This document shows positions 11,985 through 22,462 of a stretch of 64,000 bases of DNA, piece after piece. The notes beneath the pieces were generated by a model, which ran no database searches, was not told the DNA's origin, and saw only the letters and a list, made by a program, of their open reading frames with translations. A program made the position numbers and the translations under genes. This DNA is from Chrysopilus asiliformis (taxonomy: Eukaryota; Arthropoda; Insecta; Diptera; Rhagionidae), in contig OZ035962.1 in the NCBI GenBank assembly GCA_964034945.1, positions 94,620,784 to 94,684,783 on the forward strand, given 5' to 3'. The stretch's first letter is position 1. Each line of letters starts with the position of its first letter.

Positions 11985-12610
11985 GTGCTTTACTGTTTGG
12001 TATCAAATTGATTTCTCCATACGAGTTGTTTTATGTCTAGAGTGAAAATATTGATTACCCCTATTCTGGCGACTGTCAATAATCGTTGACTAGTCCCAAC
12101 TCGGTCACAACATCGAAAACGTCGAAAAGGTTTCGGGGTAAACCTCGAAAAGGTATCGGGGTATAACTCTCCATGCCTTGTACCTTTTTAAATTGAAATT
12201 TGAAAAACTTCTCATCTCATTTAACACGTAAGAAATCACTGGAAAATGATCATCTCTTGTGTTGAAATCGCTATACAGATTGTGACTTGTAACCGGTCAT
12301 GAATCAAATACAACAGATTGCGCAAAGACGAGTTTCATTTTGGTAAACTTCTGCGCATGTCGTCACAAGAGCGTACTGAAATGTCATTGATATGAGATTT
12401 GTTCTGTTTTCGCCTGAAAACTGGAATTTATTCTGTTTGCTGCAATATAAATATTATTTATTTTTATAAATAGTAAAAAAATAGTCGAACAACAACAATG
12501 CCTGTGAATTTTTACTACACTTTGTGAAAATAAATGAAACATAGCTAAAATTTCTAGGTTAGAATTTTTTTATTTTTCCTTTTTCTTGTAGTTAAATGTT
12601 CACAGAGTTC

Positions 12611-12616
12611 TTTATT
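12611..12616 (-). promoter_or_regulatory. Candidate poly(A) signal of the THAP relic
   Basis: AATAAA is read on the minus strand four bases after the stop codon of the THAP relic. Its position suits a gene whose transcript ends inside the element. This hexamer is frequent by chance in A+T-rich DNA. Confidence 0.4.
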
Positions 12617-12620
12617 CAAT

Positions 12621-13187
12621 TTACGTATACGAAAATACATCCTCGATGTGAAAAAAAGTTTTTTTTACTTTAATATTACAATTATCTAAAGATTCAGACA
12701 GTGTTTCAGACATGATTAACCCATAAATAAGTTGTGTCCTCCAACGGATTAACACTGCGGCATTGATTGCTTCGTTATGCAAAAGCTCCTCGTTTTGTTG
12801 TAATAAATCAGCAACTAATAGTTTTGACTGCTTTTCAGCCATTCTGGTTGTCCGACTTAAAGTTGCAACAGTTTTGGAAATGCTAAATAAAGTTGGAATA
12901 GCATTTACCTTCAATTTCCGATTACGTATAAACTCTGTAAAATATAAATATTACTTAGTTTTGCTAAAATTTACTGATATCTTACCCATTTCATACTGTA
13001 TATTATTTTCGAAGCAATCAGGTACAAAATGTAGGCTACAAATTCTCGCAGTTTTTATATTAAATGTATCCTTTCTTTAACAGAAGTTTGTTTATTTCCT
13101 CAATAAAAGTTTGTCCTTGGGAAATGTATGGAAACTCGTCTTTTCACTGCCTTTCTTTTCGTTGTTGCACACGGCACAAACACCCAT
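12621..13187 (-). pseudogene. THAP-domain gene relic, two exons, two internal stops
   Basis: Read on the minus strand from ATG at 13187, the protein opens M-G-V-C-A-V-C-N-N, the C-x2-C start of a THAP zinc finger, followed by FHTFPKD. After two in-frame stops (TAA at codons 35 and 40) the same frame continues with ARICSLHFVPDCFE, the C-x2-H half. Exon 1 ends at 12986 and a 51-bp GT-AG intron spans 12935-12985. Exon 2 resumes in phase with FIRNRKLKVNAIPTLF, the terminal AVPTLF-type box of the domain. About 85 residues follow, rich in leucine and charged residues (LLVADLLQQNEELLHNEA), a plausible coiled coil, before a TAA at 12621. Total is 171 codons plus stop. A THAP domain binds DNA; in P transposases it recognises the transposon ends. 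The two stops mean this copy cannot encode the whole protein unless sequencing is wrong. THAP-only products of reduced P elements (KP type) act as repressors in Drosophila, a possible but unproven parallel. Confidence 0.82.
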
Positions 13188-13331
13188 TTCAATGTCTTAA
13201 ATATTAAACACTTAGTTCTTGAGGTTAGTTTTGATATTACAGCACTTTTAATTACTTTTCAAACACTTAAAACTGAGATAAAACCACAAATTCTAAATTT
13301 TCCATAGACTTATTAAAGATTTACGCGCAGC

Positions 13332-13339
13332 TGACGTCA
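13332..13339. promoter_or_regulatory. CRE-like palindrome upstream of the THAP relic
   Basis: TGACGTCA lies about 145 bp upstream of the minus-strand ATG and inside the transposon. A CCATGTTGG word (YY1-like, minus strand) follows at about 13360-13370. These could be part of the element's own promoter, but no TATA box or initiator was confirmed. Confidence 0.3.
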
Positions 13340-13421
13340 CAATCTCTTGAGAGCAAAAATCCAACATGGCGGACCTGCGCAATGCGCAATCTGTTGTATT
13401 TGATTCATGGTAACCGGTCAC

Positions 13422-13823
13422 CACAGCTGGGCATACTTCAGTACATTTGATACTGCAGTACACGAGCAGTACCAGTACATAGATACTTGTACTGGGCTTG
13501 CCACCAATATCAATACCTTAAGTATTGGTACTGCACGATCAGTACCAGTACTTGAAGTACTTGTAATCAATGCACGGATCCAGTCCCAGTACAAAAAGTA
13601 CTGGTACTGGTTTTTTACAATATTTGTATTTTTGTACTGGTTTTTTGCAATACCAGTACTTTTTGTACTGGTATTGGTTTTTGCAGTACCAGTACTTTTT
13701 GTACTGGTTTTGAGTTTTGCAGTACCAGTACTTTTTATACTTTTACTGAAATCTCAGTACCAGTACTTTTTGTACCATATACTGGTACTGATACTTGAGT
13801 ATTAAGTATTTTGCCCAGCTCTG
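13422..13823. mobile_element. hAT-like MITE with AGTACCAGTAC arrays
   Basis: The ends are CACAGCTGGGC and GCCCAGCTCTG, followed inward by ATACTT / AAGTATT, and are flanked by a perfect 8-bp TSD CCGGTCAC (13414-13421 and 13824-13831). The interior is almost wholly built of GTACTGGTACTG-type words on both strands. The 132-codon frame across it is a translation of this repeat. The left TSD overlaps the right TSD of the neighbouring P-like element. Confidence 0.85.
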
Positions 13824-13846
13824 CCGGTCACAACGCCAGAATAAGG

Positions 13847-15984
13847 ACAAATATTTAAATATATTTTCCCTTTGATTTGAATCACCTCAAGATATTTAAG
13901 TGCAATGCCCTTTTACCAATATCGTCGTTAGTTCAGAAATTCGGAGAGACCAATAAATCATTTTCAGTATTATTAATCGAACTCTTTGGTCACTTAGTGT
14001 TCCATCAGACAGCAATATTTGTTCGTAAATTTGTTTGTATTGTATGCCGAATGTTCACATATCCATCTTCATAAGTAAATACGACGTCTGTCTATCGGAT
14101 CGAACCCCATAGCATTTCATCCTAACGAGAAAAATGTTTCCCTTTGTCCACTGGAGAAATAATTGCCAGAATCCATTACAAGGATTAAAGAATGAGAAGC
14201 TTCCCTCAAGACGACAAGGACGTGCCACAACTTGTATCTGTATTTGTGTCTAAATAAATAGCAATTTTTAAAGGATCTTTGGTTTAGCTCCCCATAAATT
14301 AATCACTTAAAAATGAGAAAAATCTGTATAATAGAAATCTGCACCCATACACTTATTAATGTGATGTGGTTTAAAATGCAACATACATTTTTCATTTTTT
14401 GGTGAACTCAATGTGACTAGTCTGCGATTTAAATCCGACTTGACCGATTTCAAATTCATTGGGAAGTTTTTTTTTGTTTGCAGTTCCTTCTACTCAATAT
14501 TTGGTGGTAAATCGTTGATGAAAGAGGGGGGGGGGGGATAAAGTTGGATAAATGTTGGAAAAATAATTTTTACCTAGATCTATACGTACGTCAAAAGTAT
14601 TTAGTGCACTCATCAATCGGTCTGATGGAGCTAATCACTCGGTTCGGTTGGTTGTTTTGGGAAAAGGGGTTGTTTTGGGAAAAGGGGTTGTTTGCTGTCC
14701 GCCATATAGTGAACCGATAGATTATTTTCATCGTGGTTATTTGTGTACATATTTACCCATGCCATTTGGATGCAAAGGGGCGAGCAACTAAATGAAATGG
14801 ATATAGATTGGTCTGGTACACTATTAACATTGGTTTAATCTACGCCAATAAGTATGTGTTCATCGCAAGTGTTAGTCAAGTGCAACAAAAACAATCATGA
14901 AGTCTCTAAATCCTAGGATATAAATATCCTTCGATCGAAAGGGATTATTCACTATACATAATAGCAAGTAGATACCTACTAGACATACATCGAGATATTG
15001 TTTCAGCAGAGCAAGTGAATAGGTTTTATGTTACAGAGAAGGATAAGACATTGCAGATAAATGCAACTATAATCAAACTATCAGTTATATATAGATATCT
15101 CCACACATATCTGCAGTTGCATTTGGCTGGTTGAGAATAGGTTAAAAGTTTTAGTTTACAGGACTAATGAGTGCCAAATGATTCAAGCTTAAGTATGGAA
15201 AAAAAATAAAATTGAAAAAGTTTTCCAGATGTTTACTAAAGTACGAACTCCTTTTGCCGATTACTTTTCCAAGGTTTTTTTTCCTATTTTTTGATTATTT
15301 TTTTTTTAAATCTGAAAATTAACCTGGTATAAAGTCTTAGGGGAGACGGGGGGTACGTTTGTCTGATTCAAAAACGTTTACGTTTTATAGAATAACTGAA
15401 ATTTAAATAAATTTTTTTTTTAAATTCATGAAATCATGTAAAAATGATAGACGTAAATTCTGCCACATTATAATAATGTTTATTTTTATCGTGGTACCTA
15501 TAAAAAACAATTTTTTAAAAATTTTCAAGAAAAATGCAATTAATTTAATCTCTTTTTTTCAATTTCAGGTATGTATCTGGATATTCCCTGATTAATTCTG
15601 TGTGTAGTAAGTCAAATTATTATTATTTTTTAATTTTATGAAAATTTTTATTAAAATTGGTTGCCTCATTTTCACGTAATGATTTTATAAATAATGGGTG
15701 TACCCTACTAGAATTGTTGGTGTATGGGACGTATCTGCCACTATATTAGATACACTTCTAGCGGTAGATACTCTTGGATAAGTACAGGGGCAGGGCGATA
15801 AGTTTAAGGTCTTCCAACACTGATTTTTAAACCGCACTCTCAAGATACCTGTTTCCGCATAGTCAAAATTTCATTTCAATCGGTCTGCCTTTTTTCGAGT
15901 TCGAAGTTTTTACAACCAAGCGCAGTCAAATAAGTTTTTTATTGGGCTAAGATTTTGTAGTTTGGGCTGTAATATACGTCACAT
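13847..15984. other. Unassigned non-coding stretch
   Basis: No gene is supported. Features are limited to a G-run at 14526-14537 and a short imperfect palindrome around 14926-14950 (atccttcgatcgaaaggg). Confidence 0.4.
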
Positions 15985-16440
15985 TAATGTTAAGCGAAAT
16001 TAGAAGGATATCCGTCCATCGGTTTGTCCGTTGTATGGATCTTAAATAACTCGAGAACACGTTGAGCTAGCGACTTGAAATTTGTAAATGAGTATTACGA
16101 AAATCGTAGTTTTCTCTTAACTTTTGGCACAGTTAGTTCTAAGTGTATTTCCCATAGAATTATTTTGAGAAAATACAGCTTTTTGAAAATTTCTCTCGGA
16201 AACAGCGCTTTTGAAAAAAAATCCATGCAACCAAATTCAAAGAAAATAAAATTTGCTTCAAAATTTGCTGCTCTCTTTAACGGTTTTTAGATATCTTTAA
16301 CGGTTCTCGAGATATTTGAAAATATAATATTTTTTATAGTTTTTTTTTCCGAAACTAAATATTGCAGAGGAAAATTTCGTGTTGATTAAACGTCAACGTC
16401 AATTAGTCAGCTATAATCTGAAAATTGTTTGTATGCAACA
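15985..16440 (+). repeat. Second Helentron-like repeat family, copy 2 of 3
   Basis: It shares with 1567-1965 and 20040-20480 the ordered blocks catcggtttgtccgttgta, ttaaataactcgagaac, gttgagctagcgacttgaaa, aaatgagt, aaagaaaataaa, tctttaacggttctcga and gtgttgatta. All three copies have the same orientation. Confidence 0.62.
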
Positions 16441-18599
16441 TCACCGATTACGCAAACCTAATTTACTCTTATGAGTTCCCCATTTAAATTAGAGTACAAA
16501 ATTATTTTTCCTTAATCTAAATGACCAACGATAACCCAGTTAAAATAAAATTGAGTAAAGCACCCGTACCTAAAAATACATCAAGCTAGCTAAGAATCAA
16601 AAACAGGACGACATTTTTGTGAATCTATTTATTTGGGGTAAAAGCGATACCTTTGCATCAAGCGATAGCATTATTTCCCACGAAAAGAAACGTTTGAACA
16701 AACTGCCCTGACGTCGTTGTCGTCGGAACCGAGGAAGTATCCAACTAAATCGTCGTTTTTCAGTCTCCTTTACTAATAAATTTAACCGGAGATTTATGCA
16801 TTTCAGTTACATTTGAACGATTCTAACTAATGCGATTGTAACACGCAATCCGTGCCACAAGGACCTGCATTAAACATCATGCCATCAGCAGGAACTTGTG
16901 TCGCAGTGGTTATAAACACTTTTCAGCTTCTAGTCAACGTTTAAGTTTTGGTAACAAAAAACCACCTTTTAGCAAAGTCAAATGAAAAAAAAACGTCGAA
17001 AAATTCCTCATAATGGCAACGAACGAACAAATCACAACCGCACCATATTTCAAATACCCGGCGACCATTTTCACGTATTCACATAGATAGGAATTTTTTT
17101 TTTACGTGAACATACGGCAAAAAGCCATGGATCGAAGTTTGGTTCTGTAACTAGGCACCACCTAACATAACCACAAACAGCCAAACGCCCCCTATATTAT
17201 TGTTAGCTCAGTTATACTGCAAACTAGCAAAACAGCTGCCAAACGTCTTAATCAATCACAATGTAAGGAAGACGACGTCCAATCGATAAGAAAATCGTGA
17301 GAGCTACATTTAGCAATATTTCTGTCTGTAGTTTTTCTTCATTTCGATTTACCTTACGATTGATACCATCAACAACATAAAACATCGCCATCAACATCAA
17401 AAAATTACCACCAGCCATTCCAGGCCATTACTACACGTGGAAGGTATGCGATGGTAAAGTGGCGGGAACATAGCGGGGGGAAATGGCACGAGCAAATCGA
17501 CTTAAAAGCTAACCACATATGCTGCACAAGGATTGATGTGACTTGCGATGTGAAAAACAATAAGAAACAAACAATTTAAATAAACGCAGCCTGAAACAAA
17601 TGAATAAAAGCTTAAAGTTTCATCCACTGAAACGGTAATTCGCGTAAATTTTCGCCAAAACAATTGTGCGCCTACCGGAGGGAGGTTACGTGGCCACCCA
17701 TTTGCATGTGACAAGGTCACGTAAAATTTTTGACAAACAGTCCGTCCACACAATGTGAAAAACAAAAACAGCATAAATAAAGAAAATAAGCGTCACGGCT
17801 GGGATTTTCCGCTTCGGTGCAACTTCAACTCATCGCTCTTTTCCGTTTTCACATTAATTTTTCCCAGAAATTACGATCCAATGAGGGTGAGCCAATTTGA
17901 GGATCTACCTGCCACTTACTCGGGTGTTTGTCTCACGTCTTTCTCGCATTTTACGTCACCTGGCCGTCATGCTTGGTGTGAAGTTTTCGTTCAATTTGAT
18001 TTCCCCCTTCGTCGGTGACCAAAACATTTTTAACACTGATGAACCTGATGTATTAGTCCACTATCTAACAATCTGAAAATTTATATCGAATTGGGTAAAA
18101 TATGCACCCTCGCGTACATACGACAAATATTTTTTTTTTGCAACCCCTGTGAAAATTTTGTATGAATTCACCACCATTTCTCGACCGCAATCAGTTTCTG
18201 CACGATTTATGCGAATGATTTAATCGAATTTGCATAAAACATGAAAATAGACTTTGTGTTATTCAAGCATGCATACATCGAGTAGGAAACGAGTTTATTT
18301 TTACCTCAAGGCAATATGCTTGTATTTAACTGTGACTGCGGTCGGTGTTCCTATAGACTCCGTGAAATTTGGCTAAAATTCAAAGTGTTGACGGGACAAC
18401 GACGTGCAAATGTTTTATAATGGAAAGTGAGGAAAATTAAAGAACGATGTGAAGAGTATGGAAAGCGGGAAATTCGTACCACTCGAGTACCCAATATTGA
18501 GTAATTCGCTTTTTATTATATCACCTATGTAAAGCTTTCTAAAATTACATTAATCGGTTTTACCTGAATTTCTAGACCGAAGAAGTATTTTTTCTACTA
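16441..18599. other. Unassigned non-coding stretch
   Basis: No gene is supported. Open frames of about 90 codons at 17502-17774 (minus) and 17755-18018 (plus) overlap and show no recognisable motif. A T-run lies near 17094-17103. Confidence 0.4.
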
Positions 18600-18669
18600 C
18601 TGTTTAACTATTATTTAATGGGTAACTAAAATAGTTAATTTCAATTACAAAAGTAGTCAAAATCGACTA

Positions 18670-19957
18670 TTTTTATACCCGTATGGTGAAACCAAAGGGT
18701 ACACTGAAAAAAAGGAATGTTCGCCGCAAACGAGATTGGACGCTAACAATATGCATGTTTATTATAAACAATACAAAAATGTTTATAGTAACCAATAATA
18801 ATGGTTATCTGCAACACTTGAAAATATACACAATTGAAAATATGCTCAACATATTCAATTTTAAAAAACTTTCCTTATTTACACTAGCACTTTATTTAAA
18901 AATCCAGATTTACACTATTTTTCACCAAAACTAAACATTCAATCACTAATAACATTTTTTCACTATTTTTTTTGACAGTTCAACAAAATTGCAGAAAATT
19001 ATTCGGGGCCAACACTTATTGTTTATTACTAACAGTTTCAATAATCATAGTTCACCACAAATATTTTTGTGTTTTTCACAAACTACTTAAATTTAAAGTT
19101 TTTGTGTTAAACAATATAAATATTTCTAAGAAAAAATATAATGTTTCTGATAAATATTTTAAATTTTATAAATGGTTTCATCAAAAGTGTTTGTCACAAA
19201 CGACAAAAAGTGTTTAAGACAAACACCGAATTTTTTAATCTGAACACAAATTGTTTTTTTGAAGTATTAAACGTTTGGAATAAACATTACTAAACAATAA
19301 TTGTTGTCAACGAACATGTCCTGTTTGCTATAAAAAATTATTATTTTACAGAAACATATAATTATTACTGCAAACACTGAATTGATGTTCGCAAACACTT
19401 TCCAAACATTCCTTTTTTTCAGTGTATATTAACTTTGCCTTACCGTTTGTAACGCCAAGATCCCGTCATCGCACAAAACATGAATTACACCAGTAATGAT
19501 AAAAATAATTAATTTCTGCATGTCCGTCCGTCTGTCTGTCCGTCCGTCTGTCTGTCCGTCCGTCTGTCTGTGGCGCGGATTGCGGGCGCACGGATTGAGC
19601 TAGAGACTTGAAATTTTGCACAGATTCGTTTTTCGTAAAATGTGAGGCTAAGTTCGTTAATGGGCAAAAATGGACCATTAGGGGGGGTACCCCCCATACG
19701 AACGAAAACAGTTTTTGTGAATATCTCAAAAACGGTGCATCTTATCAAAAAAGTCCAAGAACAAAAGTTATTTAGGATATGCTCCTACATAAAACTCCCA
19801 TACATCAAAATCCGATTGGAATAAATTTTAAAAAATCTTATTGGAAAGTTTGACTTCAAAGTGGAATTTTGGTACAACTGTTCGAATTTTGATACGAATA
19901 TCACCATACGGGTCTCCAATGATTGCCAGATTGGCAATTATAGCTTTTGTTATGTTT
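18670..19957 (+). mobile_element. DINE-1/Helentron-like copy, interrupted by a MITE
   Basis: It starts TTTTTATACCCGTATGGTGA, has a (GTCCGTCTGTCT)n tract at about 19520-19572, a subterminal inverted copy of the start (TCACCATACGGGT near 19900), a stem-loop attgccagattggcaat at 19922-19938, and ends TTGTTATGTTT. A 723-bp MITE interrupts it at 18702-19424; without it the copy is about 563 bp. Subterminal inverted repeats, a GTCY tract and a 3' stem-loop are the hallmarks of DINE-1/Helentron-associated elements. Confidence 0.8.
18702..19424. mobile_element. TA-flanked MITE with perfect 20-bp ends
   Basis: The left end CACTGAAAAAAAGGAATGTT is exactly repeated inverted at the right, and TA flanks both sides (18700-18701, 19425-19426). 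The empty site is known from other DINE-like copies (...aaaggRtatattaa... at 57947 and in reverse at 33220-33235), so the insertion and TA duplication are directly shown. The interior is rich in aaacac, gtttat and aacaatat words on both strands. Probably Tc1/mariner-mobilised; no transposase is visible. Confidence 0.85.
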
Positions 19958-20039
19958 GTAATTTAAATTAACTATTTTGTAATTAAAATTAACTTTTACT
20001 CTCCTCTATGAACGATAACGGGGACAGATTTTCTCATCA

Positions 20040-20480
20040 GTACGAAAACCGTTTCAGCCAAAATTATGAGAATGACCGTGCATCGGTCTGTGGGTCTGTC
20101 CGTTGTACGTATGTTAAATAACTCGAGAACGCATTGAGCTAGCGAGTTGAAATTTTTTGTAAATGAGTTTTGCGGCAATCGTAGTTTTCTATCAACTTTT
20201 GGAAAACTATCTTTAGCTTTAACAGGTAACCACCCCACCATACATTTTTTTTTGCAAAAATACAATTTTTTGAAAACCTCTCGGCAACTATGCGCTTTAT
20301 GAAAAAATACATGTAGCCAAATTTAAAGGAAATAAAGTTTTCTGCATTTTTTTTTTGCTTTCACTGTTTTTTGTATCTTTAACGGTTCTCGACATATTTA
20401 AATTAAATATTATTTTTTACATATTTTTTTCGAAACTTAATACTGCAGAGCAAAGTTTTGTGTTGATTACAACTAATTAT
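20040..20480 (+). repeat. Second Helentron-like repeat family, copy 3 of 3
   Basis: Ordered blocks gtgcatcggtctgtgggt, gtccgttgta, taaataactcgagaacgc, attgagctagcgagttgaaa, aaatgag, tctttaacggttctcga and ttgtgttgatta match the copies at 1567 and 15985. It lies directly beyond the DINE-like copy in the same orientation. Confidence 0.62.
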
Positions 20481-20730
20481 TTTTCTCTGAGTGTACTGTG
20501 TGTAGCAATGAATTCCGATTATTCAAAATCTTTTTGTATAAGGTGTTTTATAAGACAATTTTCATTTTGTATTTCACATTTTTTTTTTCAATTTCCCAAA
20601 AACGTTTCTCTCCCTTTTCGTTCGGTACTCCACTCCTGATAACTTTTGAACCGTTCGACCGATTGGTATCGAAAACCGCGTGTTGGATAAAAGATCTTTG
20701 GATGAAAGATACAGGTTTCATAAAAAATAT

Positions 20731-20843
20731 CGTCCTTTCCCTTCCTTTCCCTTCCTTTCCCTTCCTTTCCCTTCCTTTCCCTTCCTTTCCCTTCCTTTCC
20801 CTTCCCTTCCCTTCCTTTCCCGTCCTTTCCCTTCCTTTCTTCC
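20731..20843. repeat. 10-bp tandem repeat (cttcctttcc)n
   Basis: About eleven tandem units of a 10-bp, strand-asymmetric pyrimidine motif, with few variants (cgtcctttcc at each end, cttcccttcc near the middle). Such purely pyrimidine tracts can form triplex DNA; here it is simply a microsatellite. Confidence 0.9.
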
Positions 20844-21033
20844 GTTTTTTTTTTCGGGAAAATTTGCCATAGATTTCACTGATCTGCAATCTGGTGTTGA
20901 AATTTAAAAATTCGAACCGGAAAATCCAGTAAAAGTAATGGAAAAGTGCTTAAAATTTTAAAATTCGTAGATTGTATAAGGTTAGCCCTATTTTCTCAAA
21001 AGTCGATTTTTTCAGTATTTCTGAAAACTATAG

Positions 21034-21093
21034 AAATCCTTTAATCCGACAACGAAATCCTTTAATCCGACAACGAAATCCTTTAATCCGACA
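21034..21093. repeat. Three tandem copies of a 20-bp unit
   Basis: The unit aatcctttaatccgacaacg is repeated three times, the last copy diverging at its end. Confidence 0.85.
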
Positions 21094-22462
21094 ATTAACA
21101 AAAAAAAAATGATAGTAAATTTCGACAATTAGCTTTAATTTAAGGAAAAATTGTGAAGTTACTGCTAGTAAATCATTTAGACGATGACAAAGTGTTGCGA
21201 TTTCAATTTTACGTAAGTTCCCATTACAGAAAACTATAAATTCAATATCAATTCTTCTAATTTCGTGGAAATGTGGTAAACGAATGGGAAAATGTTTTTC
21301 CAATAAAACGAAATATTGTCAATCTTCTTGACATTTCAATTAGTTCAGACAGACCTATCGTTAAATTCTGTCAACTAGTTTGAAAACTCATTGAAACATG
21401 GGGAAACCTTTCTCAAATATACATAAATACAAAAAATGTTCCATCAATTTAATATCCCCAATAATTACATTTTAACACCCTTCCTCACTGATTTCTCAAC
21501 ATTATGGTTTCTCCTGTATATAAAAAAAAGAGATTCAATTTGTATACGTGTTCCGACACATGACATTATTTTTTTCATATTTTTTTATTTTCACGATAAA
21601 CAAAAAGTTTAACATTGAACTTGAAAACTGGAAAAATTTACATATACAATTTTGTGTTTTTTTTCTTCGTTTTCCAACATTTATGGTATTGCATAATTAA
21701 AAATGCGTGTAAACAGTTGGAAAATGAAGACGCAACGTGCTAATTGTTTTATTTTTTTTTTAATTTTATTTGTTTGCCCCGTCCAAGGATAATAGATGGC
21801 CAGCAACACAGAGTTGAATACAACAACCATATGTTGTTAGTTGTACACTTTATGCTGGCTTCTGTATTTATTCAATTTCTGTTTTTAACTTTTTTTTTTG
21901 TTGTTTAGAGTTTACCATGCATGTCTTGTAGTGCATTTTGTCGTCATGTTTTTGCCAGAAGTCGAGGGCGTGTTTATCACCCGCAAAAAGTCAACCGGCA
22001 GCTGACTACATGAATATGCAAAAATATGCAAATAAATTTTCTACTGATTGCGGTATTTTCGGAGAATACAAACTAATAAAACAATTTTTTTTCGCCATAT
22101 TTAGTTCGTCATAACATGCCGTATTACTAATAATACACGTCGCCTAATTGAGAATACAAACAAATGCTTGGGTGTTGATAATTATTTTTAGTACTTTTTG
22201 ATGTTGATAACAAAGTATTTTTTGGTGCTGATAAATTTCCCAAAAAAAAAATTTCATGTCAAGGTTTAGTCAATTACAGAAATTTATTATCAAAAATATG
22301 TTATGACTTTGTCAAATTTCCACTGCATTCAACACTTGGTAATATTTACAAAATTACTTATAATTTTCAGCCAATTTTTTTTGTTCAAACCACAGAAGTT
22401 AAACAGTGGCTTCAATCAATATTGTTTTTTGTCTGGTCAAAGACTTGAAAACTTTTTTTTTC

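Larger units (their letters stand above)
12298..13409 (-). mobile_element. P-element-like transposon carrying a THAP relic
   Basis: The termini are perfect 27-bp inverted repeats starting CATGAATCAAATACAACAG and continuing ATTGCGCA. The flanking direct repeat is GTAACCGGT (12289-12297 and 13410-13418), that is 8-9 bp. P-superfamily elements have 8-bp TSDs, a GC-rich target, termini beginning CATGA in the Drosophila P element, and a THAP DNA-binding domain at the transposase N-terminus. Here a minus-strand THAP-domain gene relic (12621-13187) fills the centre. At 1,112 bp there is no room for a full transposase, so this is an internally reduced derivative. Assignment to P rather than another THAP-bearing group is an inference from ends, TSD and domain together. 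Confidence 0.75.
12058..13846. mobile_element. Palindromic MITE (ccytattctggcg ends), host of two insertions
   Basis: The left end CCCTATTCTGGCG and right end CGCCAGAATAAGG are inverted repeats. Removing the elements at 12298-13409 and 13422-13823 with one TSD copy each leaves a 266-bp element whose right side reads gtaaccggtcacaacgcc. A related 94-bp element at 61612-61705 has the same terminal and GTGAC-rich words. This is the oldest layer of a three-element composite. Confidence 0.72.
18600..20000. mobile_element. Split MITE (AACTATTTTGTAATT motif) interrupted by a DINE-like copy
   Basis: Its two fragments, about 18600-18669 and 19958-20000, carry the words atagttaatt, caattacaaaa(g/a)tagtcaaaatcgac and ttaaattaactattttgta. 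These occur in the same order in the uninterrupted relative at 44722-44993. The DINE-like copy 18670-19957 lies between them. Outer ends are unclear. Confidence 0.6.
20481..22462. other. Non-coding stretch with two tandem repeats
   Basis: Apart from the tandem arrays at 20731-20843 and 21034-21093, I see no gene or clear element. Long frames through 20498-20907 on both strands are readings of the pyrimidine-rich array. Confidence 0.45.

Noticed and set aside
11753..11992. CAGTG words near the CTGAGC MITE as hAT ends
   Set aside because: The outward-facing inverted repeats begin earlier (TGG...CCA) and no 8-bp TSD was found around the CAGTG words.
13407..13805. 132-codon frame with repeated VLVLVFAVPVLF
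   Set aside because: It is the reading of the GTACTGGTAC array inside the hAT-like MITE.
14095..14106. ggatcgaacccc as a tRNA B-box complement
   Set aside because: It is one base short of the consensus and no A box, acceptor stem or anticodon arm could be formed around it.
20498..20907. Overlapping frames of 75-124 codons
   Set aside because: They run through the 10-bp pyrimidine tandem repeat and show no domain.
21034..21093. Direct repeats as a CRISPR-like array
   Set aside because: The units are contiguous with no spacers and the context is eukaryotic; it is a simple tandem repeat.
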